Shown: in pieces, positions 46,041 to 46,363 of the stretch
How positions within the stretch are numbered: the stretch's first letter is position 1
Layout: each line of letters starts with the position of its first letter
Assembly (NCBI GenBank): GCA_035556515.1
Contig: DATMEO010000063.1
Span: 1-46,363 of the forward strand
Length of the DNA: 46,363 nucleotides
Source of the DNA: Gaiellasilicea sp035556515
GTDB lineage: Bacteria; Actinomycetota; Thermoleophilia; Gaiellales; Gaiellaceae
Direction of reading: 5' to 3'
The notes under the pieces: generated by a model
Told to the model about the DNA's origin: nothing
Seen by the model: the letters and a program-made list of their open reading frames with translations, nothing else
Databases searched by the model: none
Made by a program: the position numbers and the translations under genes

Positions 46041-46363
46041 GTCGAAGCTTCGACCGAGAGGATCGGGGGCAGGTGCCGCGCCGCCTCGACCACCTCGTCG
46101 TGGCGGAGCGCGTAGACGTGGCCGCTCTGCGTGCCGGCGTAGACCGCCTGGTCGTCCTGGCTCATCGCTTCGCGGAGAACCGCAGCCCACGCCGGCTCCT
46201 CGGCCACGATCAGCCGCCAGCTCGCGCCTGCGTCCGCCGTCGCGTAGATCCCGAGCCTGCCGTCGCAGGTGACGCGGTTCTCGGCGCCCTCCTCCGGGAT
46301 CACGAACGCGCGATCGGGATCGCCCGGATCGAGCGCGAGAGCGAAGCCGAACCCGGACGGCAG
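46031..46363 (-). CDS. BNR/YCF48-like beta-propeller protein, C-terminal part
   Basis: The frame is open to the window edge, so only the last 110 residues are seen. Repeated short motifs such as GIYATADAGASWRLI, AVYAGTQSGHVYALRHDE and FALALDPGDPDRAFVI have the Asp-box/BNR style (S/T-x-D-x-G-x-S/T-W) found in sialidase-like and YCF48-like propellers. The protein is often labelled exo-alpha-sialidase, but BNR repeats do not prove sialidase activity. Its stop overlaps the MoaD-like start by 10 bp. Function unknown. Confidence 0.78.
   Translation of the reverse strand: MPSGFGFALALDPGDPDRAFVIPEEGAENRVTCDGRLGIYATADAGASWRLIVAEEPAWAAVLREAMSQDDQAVYAGTQSGHVYALRHDEVVEAARHLPPILSVEASTWQ

Overview
This is a gene-dense, very GC-rich chromosomal stretch with frequent GTG/TTG starts and long chains of genes joined by 4-nt stop/start overlaps. 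The protein repertoire (lamin-tail proteins with collagen-like Gly-X-Y stretches, compact arginine genes, short lipoproteins, MoxR/DUF58/VWA operon) suggests a deep-branching actinobacterium of the Thermoleophilia type (Gaiellales/Solirubrobacterales-like). That placement is inferred from gene content, not from a marker gene. No tRNA, rRNA, CRISPR array, intact insertion sequence or prophage was seen.

Layout. (1) 1-4051, plus strand: arginine biosynthesis, argJ (5' end missing), argB, argD, argR, argF. (2) 4011-10285, minus strand: a YdcF-like DUF218 protein, a family 2 glycosyltransferase, a DUF1353 membrane protein, then a tightly coupled sugar operon: GH13 glucosidase, xylose-isomerase-like TIM barrel, VOC protein, xylulokinase. 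A D-lyxose-isomerase-like cupin and a hotdog thioesterase diverge from it at 10298-11138. (3) 11115-16970, minus strand: one operon reading moxR, DUF58, VWA, secreted protein, VWA, HtrA-like lipoprotein, small anchored protein. (4) 17043-26332: the C-terminal remnant of a P-loop ATPase, an OmpR-type two-component pair, a 590-residue ThuA/GATase-like protein of unknown function, an SDR lacking its nucleotide-binding half, two SRPBCC proteins, and an ATP-grasp ligase between two esterases. (5) 26463-35748: two collagen-like lamin-tail proteins, rsgA on the opposite strand, then a 1370-residue secreted nuclease and a 5'-nucleotidase ended by a strong hairpin. (6) 35772-41645: azlCD, an aminoglycoside/choline-kinase-like protein, a cupredoxin lipoprotein, corA, and a dimethylglycine/sarcosine-dehydrogenase-like flavoprotein. 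(7) 41642-46363: a receiver-only protein, a degenerate histidine kinase, a divergent LuxR-type regulator, a secreted protein with a degenerate zinc-peptidase motif, an NrtR-like regulator divergent from a BMP nucleoside-binding lipoprotein, a pair of identical palindromes, and a MoaD-like protein coupled to a BNR/YCF48-like protein cut by the window end.

Functional links. The sugar block can convert D-lyxose and D-xylose to D-xylulose and phosphorylate it, with a glucosidase in the same operon, but no transporter or regulator is present in the window. The secreted nuclease plus 5'-nucleotidase form an extracellular DNA-to-nucleoside unit, and the BMP lipoprotein about 9 kb downstream could take up the nucleosides. 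The most unusual material is the esterase/ATP-grasp/esterase operon, the clustered lamin-tail modules with their repeat-rich leader, the paired palindromes at 45707-45781, the degenerate kinase, several tiny ORFs with strong Shine-Dalgarno sites, and two decayed genes.
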